Source: Hydrogenophaga taeniospiralis CCUG 15921
GTDB lineage: Bacteria; Pseudomonadota; Gammaproteobacteria; Burkholderiales; Burkholderiaceae_C
Assembly (NCBI RefSeq): GCF_001592305.1
Contig: NZ_BCWR01000001.1
Span: 558,001 to 622,000, forward strand
Direction: 5' to 3'
Length of the DNA: 64,000 nt
Position numbers and translations under genes: made by a program. The notes beneath the pieces are model-generated. The model saw only the letters and a program-made list of their open reading frames with translations. It was not told where the DNA came from and made no database searches. Shown in pieces: positions 1 through 8,344 of the stretch (positions within the stretch are counted from its first letter, which is position 1; every line of letters begins with the position of its first letter).

Positions 1-731
1 GCAACCACGCCCAGGGGCTGGCCTATGCCGCCCGGATGCTGGGCGTCAAGGCGGTGCTGGTGGTACCCGTGACCACGCCCAAGATCAAGATCGAGAACAC
101 CAAGGCCCTGGGCGCAGAAGTGGTGCTGTTCGATGGCGACACCGCCGCCCGATGGAAGCGTGTGTATGAAATCGCCGCAGAGCACCACTACGCGGTCGTG
201 CACGCCTTTGAGGACCCGCTGGTCATGGCCGGCCAGGGCACCATCGGCCTTGAAATCCTGGAAGACCTGGCCGATGTGGACACGGTCATCATCCCCATGG
301 GCGGCGGCGGCCTCATCTCAGGCATCGCCACCGCCATCAAGGAAACCCGGCCCTCGGTGCGCGTGATCGGCGCTGAACCCGCCCTGACACCCAAGTACTT
401 CCACAGCCGCATCAACAAGGAACGCACTTCGCTGCCGTTGGGGAACACCATTGCGGACGGATTGCGCATCAGCGTGCCGGGGCAGAACCCCTTTCCCATC
501 ATCGAAAAGTACGTGGACGAGATCATCCTCGTCGAGGACGAACACATCATTGCGGGCATGCGCGCGCTGGCCAGGGATGCGAAGCTGATCGCCGAGCCCG
601 CCGCCTCCATCGGCATCGGCGCCCTGCTGGCCGGCAGCGTGAAGCTCAGGCCCGACGAAAAAGTCTGTGTGGTGCTGACTGGTGGAAACTGGGATTTGTG
701 CAACCTCGCCGAGGTGTATGCCGGTGAGTGA
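1..731 (+). CDS. Threonine/serine dehydratase-like PLP enzyme, 5' end missing
   Basis: The frame is open from base 3, so the gene begins outside the window. About 242 residues are visible. The fold-type II PLP family is indicated by NHAQGLAYAA at the very start (the end of the SSGNHAQ substrate loop), the glycine-rich phosphate-binding loop GGGGLISG near base 300, and the C-terminal TGGNWD that contacts the pyridine ring. The PLP lysine lies upstream and cannot be checked. No ACT regulatory domain follows, so this is the short catabolic-type threonine/serine ammonia-lyase (amino acid to 2-oxoacid plus ammonia) or a serine racemase relative. It converges on the oxidoreductase at 771-2096, which belongs to the neighbouring amino-acid catabolic operon. 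Confidence 0.85.
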   Translation, partial: NHAQGLAYAARMLGVKAVLVVPVTTPKIKIENTKALGAEVVLFDGDTAARWKRVYEIAAEHHYAVVHAFEDPLVMAGQGTIGLEILEDLADVDTVIIPMGGGGLISGIATAIKETRPSVRVIGAEPALTPKYFHSRINKERTSLPLGNTIADGLRISVPGQNPFPIIEKYVDEIILVEDEHIIAGMRALARDAKLIAEPAASIGIGALLAGSVKLRPDEKVCVVLTGGNWDLCNLAEVYAGE

Positions 732-770
732 CCAGCGCCGGCAAACGGTTGGGGATTTGCGGGGTTCGGC

Positions 771-2096
771 CTAGAAATCCGCCACCTTGCCCCACGCCGA
801 AGCGCTGAACCGTTCCGGCCGAAAGGGTGCGGGATCAAAGATCGGTTGGGCGCCGCTGGCCAAGTCCGCGATCAAGTGGCCGGCGCCGGGTCCGATGCCA
901 AAGCCGTGCCCGGAAAAGCCCGCGGCCAGGATGAAGCCAGGCACACCCGGCACCTCGCCAATGCCGGGAACGCCGTCTGGTGTGCTGTCGATATAGCCCG
1001 CCCAGGTGTGGGTGATCTGGGCTTCGCGAAGCTGGGGCAGCAGTTCGACGGCGCGGTGGTGGATCTTCCGGATCATGGCCCCATCGGGCCTCGGATCGAG
1101 GATGCGCACGCGCTCCATGGGTGTCGGCGCGTCGAGCCGCCAACGCGCCAACGTTTCATGGCCGCCGCGAATGCCTTCCAGGCCGCCCGGGCGGATGTTG
1201 CGCCAGCGCTTGGCGAACATCGGCAGGAACTGAGGCGCGAAGCGCAACAGCTGCATGGTCGGGTCCACATGCCCGCTGCCGCTGATGGCCAGCGCGTAGC
1301 GTCCGTCGCTGCGGCGCGTCACGGACACGTCGGCGCTGAACAGGGCACCCGGCAAGCGGTCTTCCACCGGGGACACGCTCAGGATGGACTGGCGGACCGT
1401 GGCCTGGGGAAAACGAATGCCCAACTGGCGACAAAACGAAGACGCCCAGGCGCCGCCGGCGAGCACGGCCGTTCGGGTCTTGATGACGCCGGCTTCCGTG
1501 ATGACGCCGCTGACGCGCCCGCCCTCCAGCTCGATGCCGCGGGCTGCGCAGTTCTGGTGGACGCTGCCACCGAGCTTGATGAGCGCGGCGGCCACCGCGG
1601 GCGCGGCCTTGCCGGGGTCGGCGGTGCCATCGGTGGGCGAGAACACGCCGCCTTTCCAGGCGCGGCCGGTCGCCCGCCCGCGCTCGGCGGCCTCACGGGC
1701 GCTCAGCATGTGGGTGGTCACGCCGGCGGTCTTGGCAAATTCGCCCCAGCTGGCCCAACGCGATATCTCGGCCTCGTCGTTGCTCAGGTACAAGAGCCCG
1801 CAGCGGTTGAACCCTGTGTCTTCACCGCTCTCGGAGGCGAATTGTTCCCACAGGTCGAGGCTCTTGCTCGCCATGGGCAGTTCGCGGGCGTCGCGGTTCT
1901 GCTGCCGGCACCAGCCCCAGTTGCGGCTGGATTGCTCGGCGCCGATCCGGCCCTTTTCAAGCAATACGACCGACACACCGCGCTTGGCCAGGTAGTAGGC
2001 CGTGAAGACGCCGATGATGCCGCCGCCGATCACCACCACGTCGGCGGAGGCCGGCAGCGGGGTCGAGGTCTGGATGTGTTGCAGCGGAGGGGACAT
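771..2096 (-). CDS. FAD-dependent amine/D-amino-acid oxidoreductase (DAO family)
   Basis: A 441-residue protein. An N-terminal Rossmann motif (VVVIGGGIIGVFTAYYLAKRG, about residues 20-40) is followed by the acidic end of beta-2 (LLEKG). The SSRNWGWCRQQ stretch and the C-terminal GYIDSTPDGVPGIGE / GFSGHGFGIGPG elements are typical of the DadA/glycine-oxidase superfamily, which oxidises amino or imino acids and passes electrons to a quinone or oxygen. It is the last gene of a minus-strand run (HAD, kinase, class III PLP enzyme, Lrp, this gene), 155 bases after the Lrp gene, and has its own leader with a conserved element at 2164-2198. Substrate is not predictable; the context suggests an amino acid or amine from the same pathway. 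Confidence 0.8.
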   Translation of the reverse strand: MSPPLQHIQTSTPLPASADVVVIGGGIIGVFTAYYLAKRGVSVVLLEKGRIGAEQSSRNWGWCRQQNRDARELPMASKSLDLWEQFASESGEDTGFNRCGLLYLSNDEAEISRWASWGEFAKTAGVTTHMLSAREAAERGRATGRAWKGGVFSPTDGTADPGKAAPAVAAALIKLGGSVHQNCAARGIELEGGRVSGVITEAGVIKTRTAVLAGGAWASSFCRQLGIRFPQATVRQSILSVSPVEDRLPGALFSADVSVTRRSDGRYALAISGSGHVDPTMQLLRFAPQFLPMFAKRWRNIRPGGLEGIRGGHETLARWRLDAPTPMERVRILDPRPDGAMIRKIHHRAVELLPQLREAQITHTWAGYIDSTPDGVPGIGEVPGVPGFILAAGFSGHGFGIGPGAGHLIADLASGAQPIFDPAPFRPERFSASAWGKVADF

Positions 2097-2163
2097 GGTG
2101 GATCTGTTTCGTCGTTCAGGGGGTGGATCACCAAAAGTCTAGACCGCATGCCCCTCGCGCCGA

Positions 2164-2198
2164 TGCCGTATTGAGGGGCCTGCACAAAGCAGGCTGCG
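2164..2198 (-). promoter_or_regulatory. 35-bp element shared with the leader at 6111-6145
   Basis: Read on the minus strand, this stretch matches 27 of 35 positions of 6111-6145. The core GTGCARGCCCCTCAATRC matches 16 of 18. Both copies carry a short inverted repeat just before the core (here GCCTGC-N5-GCAGGC). It lies about 68 bases upstream of the oxidoreductase start. A common operator, perhaps for one of the two paralogous Lrp regulators, is an inference. Confidence 0.5.
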
Positions 2199-2251
2199 AT
2201 TGTGTGGGTACCTGCCAGCAGATCCTGCCGTTGCGCTCTCGCTCCCGAGCC

Positions 2252-2752
2252 TTACTCCCAGCGCTTGCGGCTCGCGATGATGCTCAGGGGGTATTCACGC
2301 CGGTTCAGCGGCTGACGCAGGACGATCCGGCTGGCGAAACGTTCGATGCCCATGTCGTCTTCCAGCATCTTGTCCATCAGCGCCTGGAAGTAACCGACGC
2401 CCGGCGCCACGATCTTCAGCAGGTAGTCGTAGCCGCCGCTGACGTTGTAGCACTCGACGATCTCCTCGTACTTGGCGGCGGCTTCCTCGAACTTTCGGAA
2501 GTCGTGGGGCGTGTGGCTGCCGAGGGTGACCTCAGAGAACACGATGACGTGGTCACCCAGCTTTTCCAGTGCGATGTCGGCGCCATAGCTTCGGATCAGT
2601 CCGACCTCTTGCATCCGCTTCGTGCGCAGCAAACACGGGCTGGGACTGAGGCCCACAGCCTTTGCCAGATCAACGTTCGAGCAGCGGCCCTCGCGCTGAA
2701 GCCGCACCAGGATCTTGAGGTCAAACCGGTCGAACGAAACTGCAGAACTCAT
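2252..2752 (-). CDS. Lrp/AsnC family transcriptional regulator
   Basis: A 166-residue protein with an N-terminal AsnC-type winged helix (DLKILVRLQREGR, then VDLAKAVGLSPSPCLLRTKRM as recognition helix) and a C-terminal RAM ligand-binding domain ending around IVLRQP. These regulators usually bind an amino acid and control its catabolic genes. It starts 15 bases after the class III PLP enzyme and so is probably in the same operon. It is a clear paralog of the regulator at 7735-8229 (shared VDLA.AVGLSPSPCL and SGGYDYLL). Confidence 0.9.
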   Translation of the reverse strand: MSSAVSFDRFDLKILVRLQREGRCSNVDLAKAVGLSPSPCLLRTKRMQEVGLIRSYGADIALEKLGDHVIVFSEVTLGSHTPHDFRKFEEAAAKYEEIVECYNVSGGYDYLLKIVAPGVGYFQALMDKMLEDDMGIERFASRIVLRQPLNRREYPLSIIASRKRWE

Positions 2753-2767
2753 GGCGCCATCGTACCG

Positions 2768-4126
2768 TCAGGCCGACCTGGGCGATGTGAGTTGCGCCTC
2801 GGCCAAGGATTGGTCCAGCACATCGATCACCATGCCGGCCTGCTCCGCCGACAGCACCAGCGGCGGACGGATCTTGAGCACGTTGTGGCCCTGGGCGCAG
2901 GCGCTGAGCAGCACGCCTTTGTCGCGCATCAGGTTGACCACCCGGCTGGTCAGGCCGCGGTCCGCCGCCCGCGTGGTGCGGTCCGACACGAGCTCGACGC
3001 CCACAAAGAGCCCCGCTCCGCGCACATCGCCAATGGCCTCGTGCCTGGCGGCGAGCCCGGCGATGCCGTCGAGCAGCAGCTGGCCGACCTTGGCGGCATG
3101 CGGCATCAACTGTTCCCGTTCGATGGTTTCCAGCACGGCCAGGGCCGCTGCGCACGAGACGGTGTTGCCGGCGAAGGTGTTGAAGTAGCGCGAGTACTCG
3201 CCGAACTCCGCCAGCGCGTCGGCGGTCGCGAGCAGACCGGCGATGGGCTGGCCGTTGCCCATGGGCTTGCCCAGGGTGACGATGTCGGGCTTGAGGCCGT
3301 GGCGCTGGAAGCCCCACATGTGCCCGCCGGTGCGTCCGAAGCCGGGCTGCACTTCGTCGGCGATGAACAGGCCGCCGGCACGTTGGATCGCCTCGACCGC
3401 ACCCTTCAGAAAGCCCGCAGGCTCGGGCAGGATGCCGTCGCTGGTGAAGAGCGAATCGACGATCAGGGCCGCCGGCTTGATGCCGTGGCGCTGCAGGTCG
3501 GCGATGGCCGCCTCCACGTCGCGGGTGAAGCGCTCGCCCAGGTCGGCGCCCTCAGCGTGGTACTGGCGGGGCGCCGGCACCAGGCGAACGTGCGGTCCAA
3601 GGTCGACCGTCGGCCCCAGCGATGGCGAGAACTGCGACACGGCGTCGGTGATGCCGTGGTAGGCCGTGTCGGTAACGATCACACCCGTGCCGCCGGTGCG
3701 CACCTTGGCAATGCGGTAGGCCAGATCGTTGGCCTCGCTGCCGGTGCAGGTCAGCATCAGGTGGGCCAGGTCGGTACCAGGCACGCTGGCGAGCAGGCGT
3801 TCGGCCAGCTCCAGGATGGTGTCGTGCAGGTAGCGCGTGTTGGTCGCGAGGGTCTGCACCTGGCGGCAGATGGCTTCCGCCACTGCGGGGTGGCAGTGCC
3901 CGAGCGAGGTGACGTTGTTGTACGCGTCCAGGTAGCGGCGGCCTTGTGGGTCCATCAGCCACGCGCCTTCGCCGCGCACGATGTGCAGCGGGTGTTCGTA
4001 CATCAGCCGGTAGGCCGGGCCAAGCAGCGCATTGCGCCGCGCAATCATGGCCTCGGTGGCGGGTTCGATGTTGGCGCGCCCGGGAATGTAGGCGTTGACC
4101 ATGTTGAAGTCGGCGGTGGTTTTCAT
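2768..4126 (-). CDS. Class III PLP enzyme, AGXT2L-like (possible phospho-lyase)
   Basis: A 452-residue fold-type I enzyme. PLP-binding features are DEVQPGFGRTG (from residue 257) and Lys287 in TLGKPMGNGQP. The N-terminal HIVRGEGAWLMDPQGRRYLD, NNVTSLGHCHP, NTRYLHD and GKPMGNG motifs resemble the AGXT2L1/AGXT2L2 branch more than ordinary transaminases. Members of that branch (known biochemistry) are phospho-lyases acting on phosphoethanolamine or 5-phosphohydroxylysine, releasing ammonia and phosphate. The start at 4126 overlaps the kinase stop by ATGA, implying translational coupling with a kinase that could make the phosphorylated substrate. Ordinary transaminase activity remains possible. 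Confidence 0.8.
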   Translation of the reverse strand: MKTTADFNMVNAYIPGRANIEPATEAMIARRNALLGPAYRLMYEHPLHIVRGEGAWLMDPQGRRYLDAYNNVTSLGHCHPAVAEAICRQVQTLATNTRYLHDTILELAERLLASVPGTDLAHLMLTCTGSEANDLAYRIAKVRTGGTGVIVTDTAYHGITDAVSQFSPSLGPTVDLGPHVRLVPAPRQYHAEGADLGERFTRDVEAAIADLQRHGIKPAALIVDSLFTSDGILPEPAGFLKGAVEAIQRAGGLFIADEVQPGFGRTGGHMWGFQRHGLKPDIVTLGKPMGNGQPIAGLLATADALAEFGEYSRYFNTFAGNTVSCAAALAVLETIEREQLMPHAAKVGQLLLDGIAGLAARHEAIGDVRGAGLFVGVELVSDRTTRAADRGLTSRVVNLMRDKGVLLSACAQGHNVLKIRPPLVLSAEQAGMVIDVLDQSLAEAQLTSPRSA

Positions 4127-5229
4127 GAAGCGAATCCTTTCAGAGAGGGAGTCAACAAGCGGTCGCGCACTTCGTGGCGAGGAAGGTCCGCCAACTGCGA
4201 CAGCGCCTCCCAGGCTGCGGGGTTGTGGCGCATGATGTACGCCCGGTTTTCGGGATAGCGCAGGGCGCGCCACTCCGAGATCAGGGCGGTGATGAGGTGG
4301 CGCGTCGCCATCAGGTCGCCAACGATCTCCTGCTCCGGCTCGGTCAGAGGCAGCACGGTCTGGTAGGCGCCGACGAACTGCGACGGTCCCTCGAACGGGT
4401 CGGCGTTGCCGGTCATGTGGAAGGCGGCGGCCGTGGCCACCTCACCGACCAGGGGCGCATGGAGCATGTCGCCGAAGTCGATGATGCCGGTGATGCGCGC
4501 CTGGTCATGGGGCGCAACCAGCACGTTGTAGAGGTGGTAATCGTTGTGGATCACCTGCGCCCGCAGCGAACCCAGGCGGGGCAGCACATGCTCGGCGAAG
4601 CGCGCCATGAACGCCTGTGCCAGCGTGCGCCTTGGCCCTTGGGGCAGGCTGTTCAGCTGCACCGTGAGCCGGTGCGCGGCCGACACGTTCCAGAGCAGGT
4701 CGTGCGTGGCTGCGGGGTGCGTGAAGCCCTGCAGGGCGAGGTTCAGTTCGGCCAGTGTCCGGCCCATCGCCACGCGCTGCGCGGCGGTGCGCGGCGTCTC
4801 CCGGATCTGGATGCCCTCCAGGTAGGTGAGCATGCGCACCGAGGTCCGTGCACCGTCAGCAAGCACCACGGTGTCGCGCGTTCGTCCGTCCAGCGTGCGC
4901 ACCACGCGGGGAACGGGCTGGCTGGGCGATGTGCGGGCGACGTGCTCCAGGGCGGCGATCTGGAAATCGACCAGCGGCACCGGCTCGGAGGGGTTGCTGA
5001 TCTTGAACACATAGCGGGTGCCTTCTGCCGTCTCCACCGCACAGTTCTGGTCACGCTCGCCGGCCAGGGGATGGATGCTGCTGCCGTCAATGCCGTAGAG
5101 GCGCGCCACCAGCGCCTGCACCTCGGCCGGAGCGAGATTGGGCGCCGCGGTGCTCAGCTCCGCGGCCTCGTTCGGGCCTTCCGGTGCCGCCGCCCCGGGT
5201 GGACCACGGTGTGCATCGGGGCTGAACAT
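4123..5229 (-). CDS. APH-family small-molecule kinase (hydroxylysine-kinase-like)
   Basis: A 368-residue protein with the aminoglycoside phosphotransferase fold: nucleotide lysine in YVFKIS (Lys76), catalytic loop HNDYHLYN (residues 228-235) and metal-binding DFGD (251-254). GERDQNCAV and YVFKISN near the N-terminus resemble hydroxylysine kinase and related amino-alcohol kinases. The start overlaps the HAD stop in TGATG, and its own stop overlaps the start of the AGXT2L-like enzyme. The pairing of such a kinase with an AGXT2L-like enzyme suggests a phosphorylate-then-eliminate route for a hydroxylated amine or amino acid. The substrate is an inference; homoserine or choline kinase activity cannot be excluded. 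Confidence 0.75.
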   Translation of the reverse strand: MFSPDAHRGPPGAAAPEGPNEAAELSTAAPNLAPAEVQALVARLYGIDGSSIHPLAGERDQNCAVETAEGTRYVFKISNPSEPVPLVDFQIAALEHVARTSPSQPVPRVVRTLDGRTRDTVVLADGARTSVRMLTYLEGIQIRETPRTAAQRVAMGRTLAELNLALQGFTHPAATHDLLWNVSAAHRLTVQLNSLPQGPRRTLAQAFMARFAEHVLPRLGSLRAQVIHNDYHLYNVLVAPHDQARITGIIDFGDMLHAPLVGEVATAAAFHMTGNADPFEGPSQFVGAYQTVLPLTEPEQEIVGDLMATRHLITALISEWRALRYPENRAYIMRHNPAAWEALSQLADLPRHEVRDRLLTPSLKGFAS

Positions 5230-5894
5230 CACAGACCCAGCAGAGCCGGCAGCTGACGAACGTCGGTCAGACGGCTCACGCCGTAGTTGGTCGACGTGGG
5301 CTCGTGACCACGGTCGATGAAGGCCTTGGCCATGAAGCCCAGGTCGGACGCCGTCATCAGGTCGTACCGAAAGCTCGACGAGACATGCATCATCTGTTCG
5401 GGCCTGCAGCCGAGCTGGTCGAACATGTATTCGAAGGTCTGCATGCGTGGCTTGTAGGCGCGCGCTTCCTCGGCGGTGTACACCTTGTGGAAAGGGGCCT
5501 TGAGGTGCGCGACGCTGTGGGGAATGAGGTCCACCATCGAGTTGGACAGGATCACCAGCGGCACGTGTGGCGCGATCGCTTCCAGCACCTCGACCACGTT
5601 CGGATGCGGCTGAAAGGTCGGCACCGCAGCGTACAAAGCGGCCACGTCCGAGGCCAGGCATTCGATGCCATGTTTCTTGCAGGCGCGCTGAATGGAATTC
5701 TCCACCACGTCGAAAAACGGCTTCCAGTCGCCCAGCACCTCGTCGAGGCGATAGGCGCGGAAACTGTCCAGGAAGGCCGGCATGCGGTCGGCCGGTACAC
5801 GGTCCTTGAACAGGACTTTGGCCGTCGGCCCCATCTCGAAGTTGATGAGGGTGCCGTAGCAATCGAAACTGATGAATTTGGGTTGGAAGGTCAT
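5229..5894 (-). CDS. HAD-superfamily hydrolase, haloacid-dehalogenase type II-like
   Basis: A 221-residue protein with the HAD nucleophile motif FDCYGTLINF (Asp11) near the N-terminus, motif II in ILSNSM, and a C-terminal VSSSFRYDLMTASDLG region typical of the L-2-haloacid dehalogenase subgroup. It is the first gene of the minus-strand operon. In bacterial catabolic operons such proteins are often called dehalogenases but may be phosphatases; beside a kinase and a possible phospho-lyase a phosphatase or proofreading role is plausible but unproven. The start at 5894 gives the family's usual N-terminus directly before motif I. Confidence 0.75.
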   Translation of the reverse strand: MTFQPKFISFDCYGTLINFEMGPTAKVLFKDRVPADRMPAFLDSFRAYRLDEVLGDWKPFFDVVENSIQRACKKHGIECLASDVAALYAAVPTFQPHPNVVEVLEAIAPHVPLVILSNSMVDLIPHSVAHLKAPFHKVYTAEEARAYKPRMQTFEYMFDQLGCRPEQMMHVSSSFRYDLMTASDLGFMAKAFIDRGHEPTSTNYGVSRLTDVRQLPALLGL

Positions 5895-6251
5895 GGATTG
5901 ATCCTCTGCGTTGAGACGGAATTAGTCTATGGCTGCCCCCCGTTCAGGAGATGCCATATCGCATCCGACTCCACGCAGATTCGTTGTCAATCCAATGGGG
6001 TTCCGGCATTTTTTGCCAACGCGATTCGGGTGACCGCCGCACACCGCGCTGCACACCAACGCGTCCGGAACGGTCGCGGCCAAACGATGTGCTGTCTGGC
6101 CTCCAACAACCGCACGCTACTGCGTGCAAGCCCCTCAATGCAGCACCACCTTGGCCGGTAATCCCCCTAACCTTGGACACATGAAGAAGAGCGGCGATGC
6201 TGGTCGCACCGCCCCTCGTGTCCTTGTCCTCTGTCACCAACGGATACCGCC
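5895..6251. promoter_or_regulatory. Divergent intergenic region between two amino-acid catabolic units
   Basis: This 357-base stretch separates the minus-strand operon start (5894) from the omega-transaminase start (6252). I see no convincing gene. It holds the shared 35-bp element (6111-6145) and an A/T-rich patch around 6010-6020 that could belong to a promoter. Confidence 0.5.
6111..6145 (+). promoter_or_regulatory. Second copy of the 35-bp leader element
   Basis: This copy lies about 107 bases before the transaminase start. It has the perfect inverted repeat GCACGC-TACT-GCGTGC followed by AAGCCCCTCAATGC. The arms differ in sequence from those of the copy at 2164-2198 but remain self-complementary, which favours a real site, either a protein operator or an RNA hairpin. 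Confidence 0.5.
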
Positions 6252-7655
6252 ATGACCCACTCCGAAGCCCTTCCCCAGATCGCCGCGCTGGACGCGCTGG
6301 ACCGCGCCCACCTCATCCACCCCGTCGCACCCTGGCGCGTGCACGAAAAGCGCGGCCCCAACATCCTCACCGGCGCCCAGGGCATCTGGCTGACCGACGG
6401 CAAGGGCCAACAACTGCTCGACGCCTTTGCCGGCCTGTGGTGCGTGAACGTGGGTTACGGCCAGGAGAGCGTGGTGCAGGCCGCCGCCGAACAGATGCGT
6501 CAGTTGCCCTACGCCACGGGCTACTTCCATTTCAGCAGCGAGCCCGCCATTCGCCTGGCCGCCAAGCTGGTGCAGATCTCGCCGGCCTCGCTGCAGCACG
6601 TGTACCTCACGCTGGGTGGCTCTGAATCCGTGGACGCGGCCGTGCGTTTCATCGTGCAGTACCACAACGCCATCGGCAAGCCGGGCAAGAAGCACTTCAT
6701 TGCGCTGGAGCGCGGCTACCACGGCTCGTCGTCCACCGGCGCGGGGCTGACGGCGCTGCCCGTGTTCCACCGTGGCTTTGATTTGCCGCTGCCCACGCAG
6801 CACTACATCCCCTCACCCAACCCCTACCGCGCCGCCAACCCTGCCGATGGGCAGGCCATCATCGACGCCTCGGTGGCGGCCCTCAAGGCCAAGGTGGCCG
6901 AACTGGGCGCCGAGAACGTGGCCGCGTTCTTCTGCGAACCCATCCAGGGCTCGGGCGGCGTGATCGTGCCGCCCAAGGGCTGGCTCAAGGCCATGCGCGA
7001 AGCCGCCCGCGCGCTCGACATCCTGTTCGTGGTGGACGAAGTCATCACCGGTTTCGGCCGCACCGGCCCCATGTTCGCGTGCGACGCCGAAGGTGTGGAG
7101 CCCGACCTGATGACCGTGGCCAAGGGCCTGACCTCGGGCTACGTGCCCATGGGCGCCACGCTCATGAGCAACAAGGTCTACTCGGCAATAGCCGACGGCG
7201 CGCCCAAGGGCGCCCCCATCGGTCACGGCGCCACCTACTCGGCCCACCCGGTAAGCGCCGCGGTGGCCCTGGAAGTGCTGCGCCTGTACGAAGAAGGTGG
7301 CGTGCTGGCCAATGGCCAGCGCGTGGCCAGCGCCTTTGGCCAGGGGCTGGACGACCTGCTGTCCCACCCGCTGGTGGGCGATTCGCGCCACCGCGGCCTG
7401 CTGGGTGCGCTGGAGCTGGTGAGCAGCAAATCCACCAAGGCTGGCTTCGACGCCGCGCTGGACCTGCCCAACCGCATGGCGGCCACCGCCTACCAGAACG
7501 GCATCGTCTTCCGCGCGTTCGGCGACAACATCCTGGGCTTCGCCCCGGCCCTCACCTTCACCGAGTCGGACTTCGGCCTGATGTTCGAGCGGCTGAAAAA
7601 GACACTCGACGACGTGCTGGCCGCGCCCGACGTGCGCGCTGCGCTGAAAGACTGA
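6252..7655 (+). CDS. Class III omega-aminotransferase (aspartate aminotransferase family)
   Basis: A 467-residue PLP enzyme. DEVITGFGRTG (from residue 262) holds the PLP-binding Asp, and Lys291 in TVAKGLTSGYVPMGA forms the Schiff base. DAFAGLWCVNVGYG and YATGYFHF are characteristic of the omega-amino acid:pyruvate / putrescine aminotransferase branch (SpuC-like). It probably moves the terminal amino group of a diamine or omega-amino acid to pyruvate. It is followed 79 bases later by an Lrp regulator and is divergent from the kinase/phospho-lyase operon. Confidence 0.88.
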   Translation: MTHSEALPQIAALDALDRAHLIHPVAPWRVHEKRGPNILTGAQGIWLTDGKGQQLLDAFAGLWCVNVGYGQESVVQAAAEQMRQLPYATGYFHFSSEPAIRLAAKLVQISPASLQHVYLTLGGSESVDAAVRFIVQYHNAIGKPGKKHFIALERGYHGSSSTGAGLTALPVFHRGFDLPLPTQHYIPSPNPYRAANPADGQAIIDASVAALKAKVAELGAENVAAFFCEPIQGSGGVIVPPKGWLKAMREAARALDILFVVDEVITGFGRTGPMFACDAEGVEPDLMTVAKGLTSGYVPMGATLMSNKVYSAIADGAPKGAPIGHGATYSAHPVSAAVALEVLRLYEEGGVLANGQRVASAFGQGLDDLLSHPLVGDSRHRGLLGALELVSSKSTKAGFDAALDLPNRMAATAYQNGIVFRAFGDNILGFAPALTFTESDFGLMFERLKKTLDDVLAAPDVRAALKD

Positions 7656-7734
7656 ACACTGGTATTCCATAGCCCTGCAAACACCTGCGCAGCGGCAAAA
7701 TGCCAGCATTCCCAACAGTCCACAGGACACCGCG

Positions 7735-8229
7735 ATGAACGACGCCACCAAGATCGACCGACTCGACCTGCGCATCCTGGCCCAACTGCAGAAGAACGGG
7801 CGCATGACCAATGTGGACCTGGCCGATGCGGTGGGCCTGTCACCCAGCCCCTGCCTCATCCGGGTCAAGCGGCTGGAGCAGGCGGGTTACATCGCAGGCT
7901 ATGGCGCGCATCTGCGGCTGGAAAAGCTGGGCGACACGCTCACGGTGTTCACCGAGGTCACGCTGTCAGACCACCGCCGCGAAGACTTCGCCCGCTTCGA
8001 GGCGGCCATCCGGGAAGTGGACGAGGTGCTCGAATGCCACCTGGTGAGCGGCGGCTACGACTACCTGCTGCGCTTCCTGACCCGAGGGGTCAACCACTAC
8101 CAGGAGGTCATTGAAGACCTGCTGGAACGCAACATCGGCATTGCGAAGTACTTCAGCTACATCGTCATCAAATCCCCTTTCATCAAGACCCACTGCCCGA
8201 TCGAGCGCCTGTTTCCGCACCAGCGCTGA
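7735..8229 (+). CDS. Lrp/AsnC family transcriptional regulator (second copy)
   Basis: A 164-residue protein with an N-terminal helix-turn-helix (RLDLRILAQLQKNGR, VDLADAVGLSPSPCLIRVKRL) and a C-terminal RAM domain. It is closely related to the protein at 2252-2752 along its whole length. Being immediately downstream of the omega-transaminase it is the likely local regulator, with the amino acid or amine substrate as probable effector. Confidence 0.9.
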   Translation: MNDATKIDRLDLRILAQLQKNGRMTNVDLADAVGLSPSPCLIRVKRLEQAGYIAGYGAHLRLEKLGDTLTVFTEVTLSDHRREDFARFEAAIREVDEVLECHLVSGGYDYLLRFLTRGVNHYQEVIEDLLERNIGIAKYFSYIVIKSPFIKTHCPIERLFPHQR

Positions 8230-8344
8230 TGCCATGGCGCAGCGGCAGATGTGCGGCCGCCCGCACCCGACGACCACGCCAACGGATGACCCCGTGCAGT
8301 GAACCACGGAGCCTGCCCACCGGCTTCTGTCCGACAATGGCGCC

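Noticed and set aside
846-4258. Long plus-strand reading frames (442 and 711 codons) opposite the oxidoreductase, Lrp and class III genes
   Set aside because: They are antisense shadows produced by high GC; composition is rich in Arg, Gln and His without any fold motif, while the minus-strand frames encode recognisable families.
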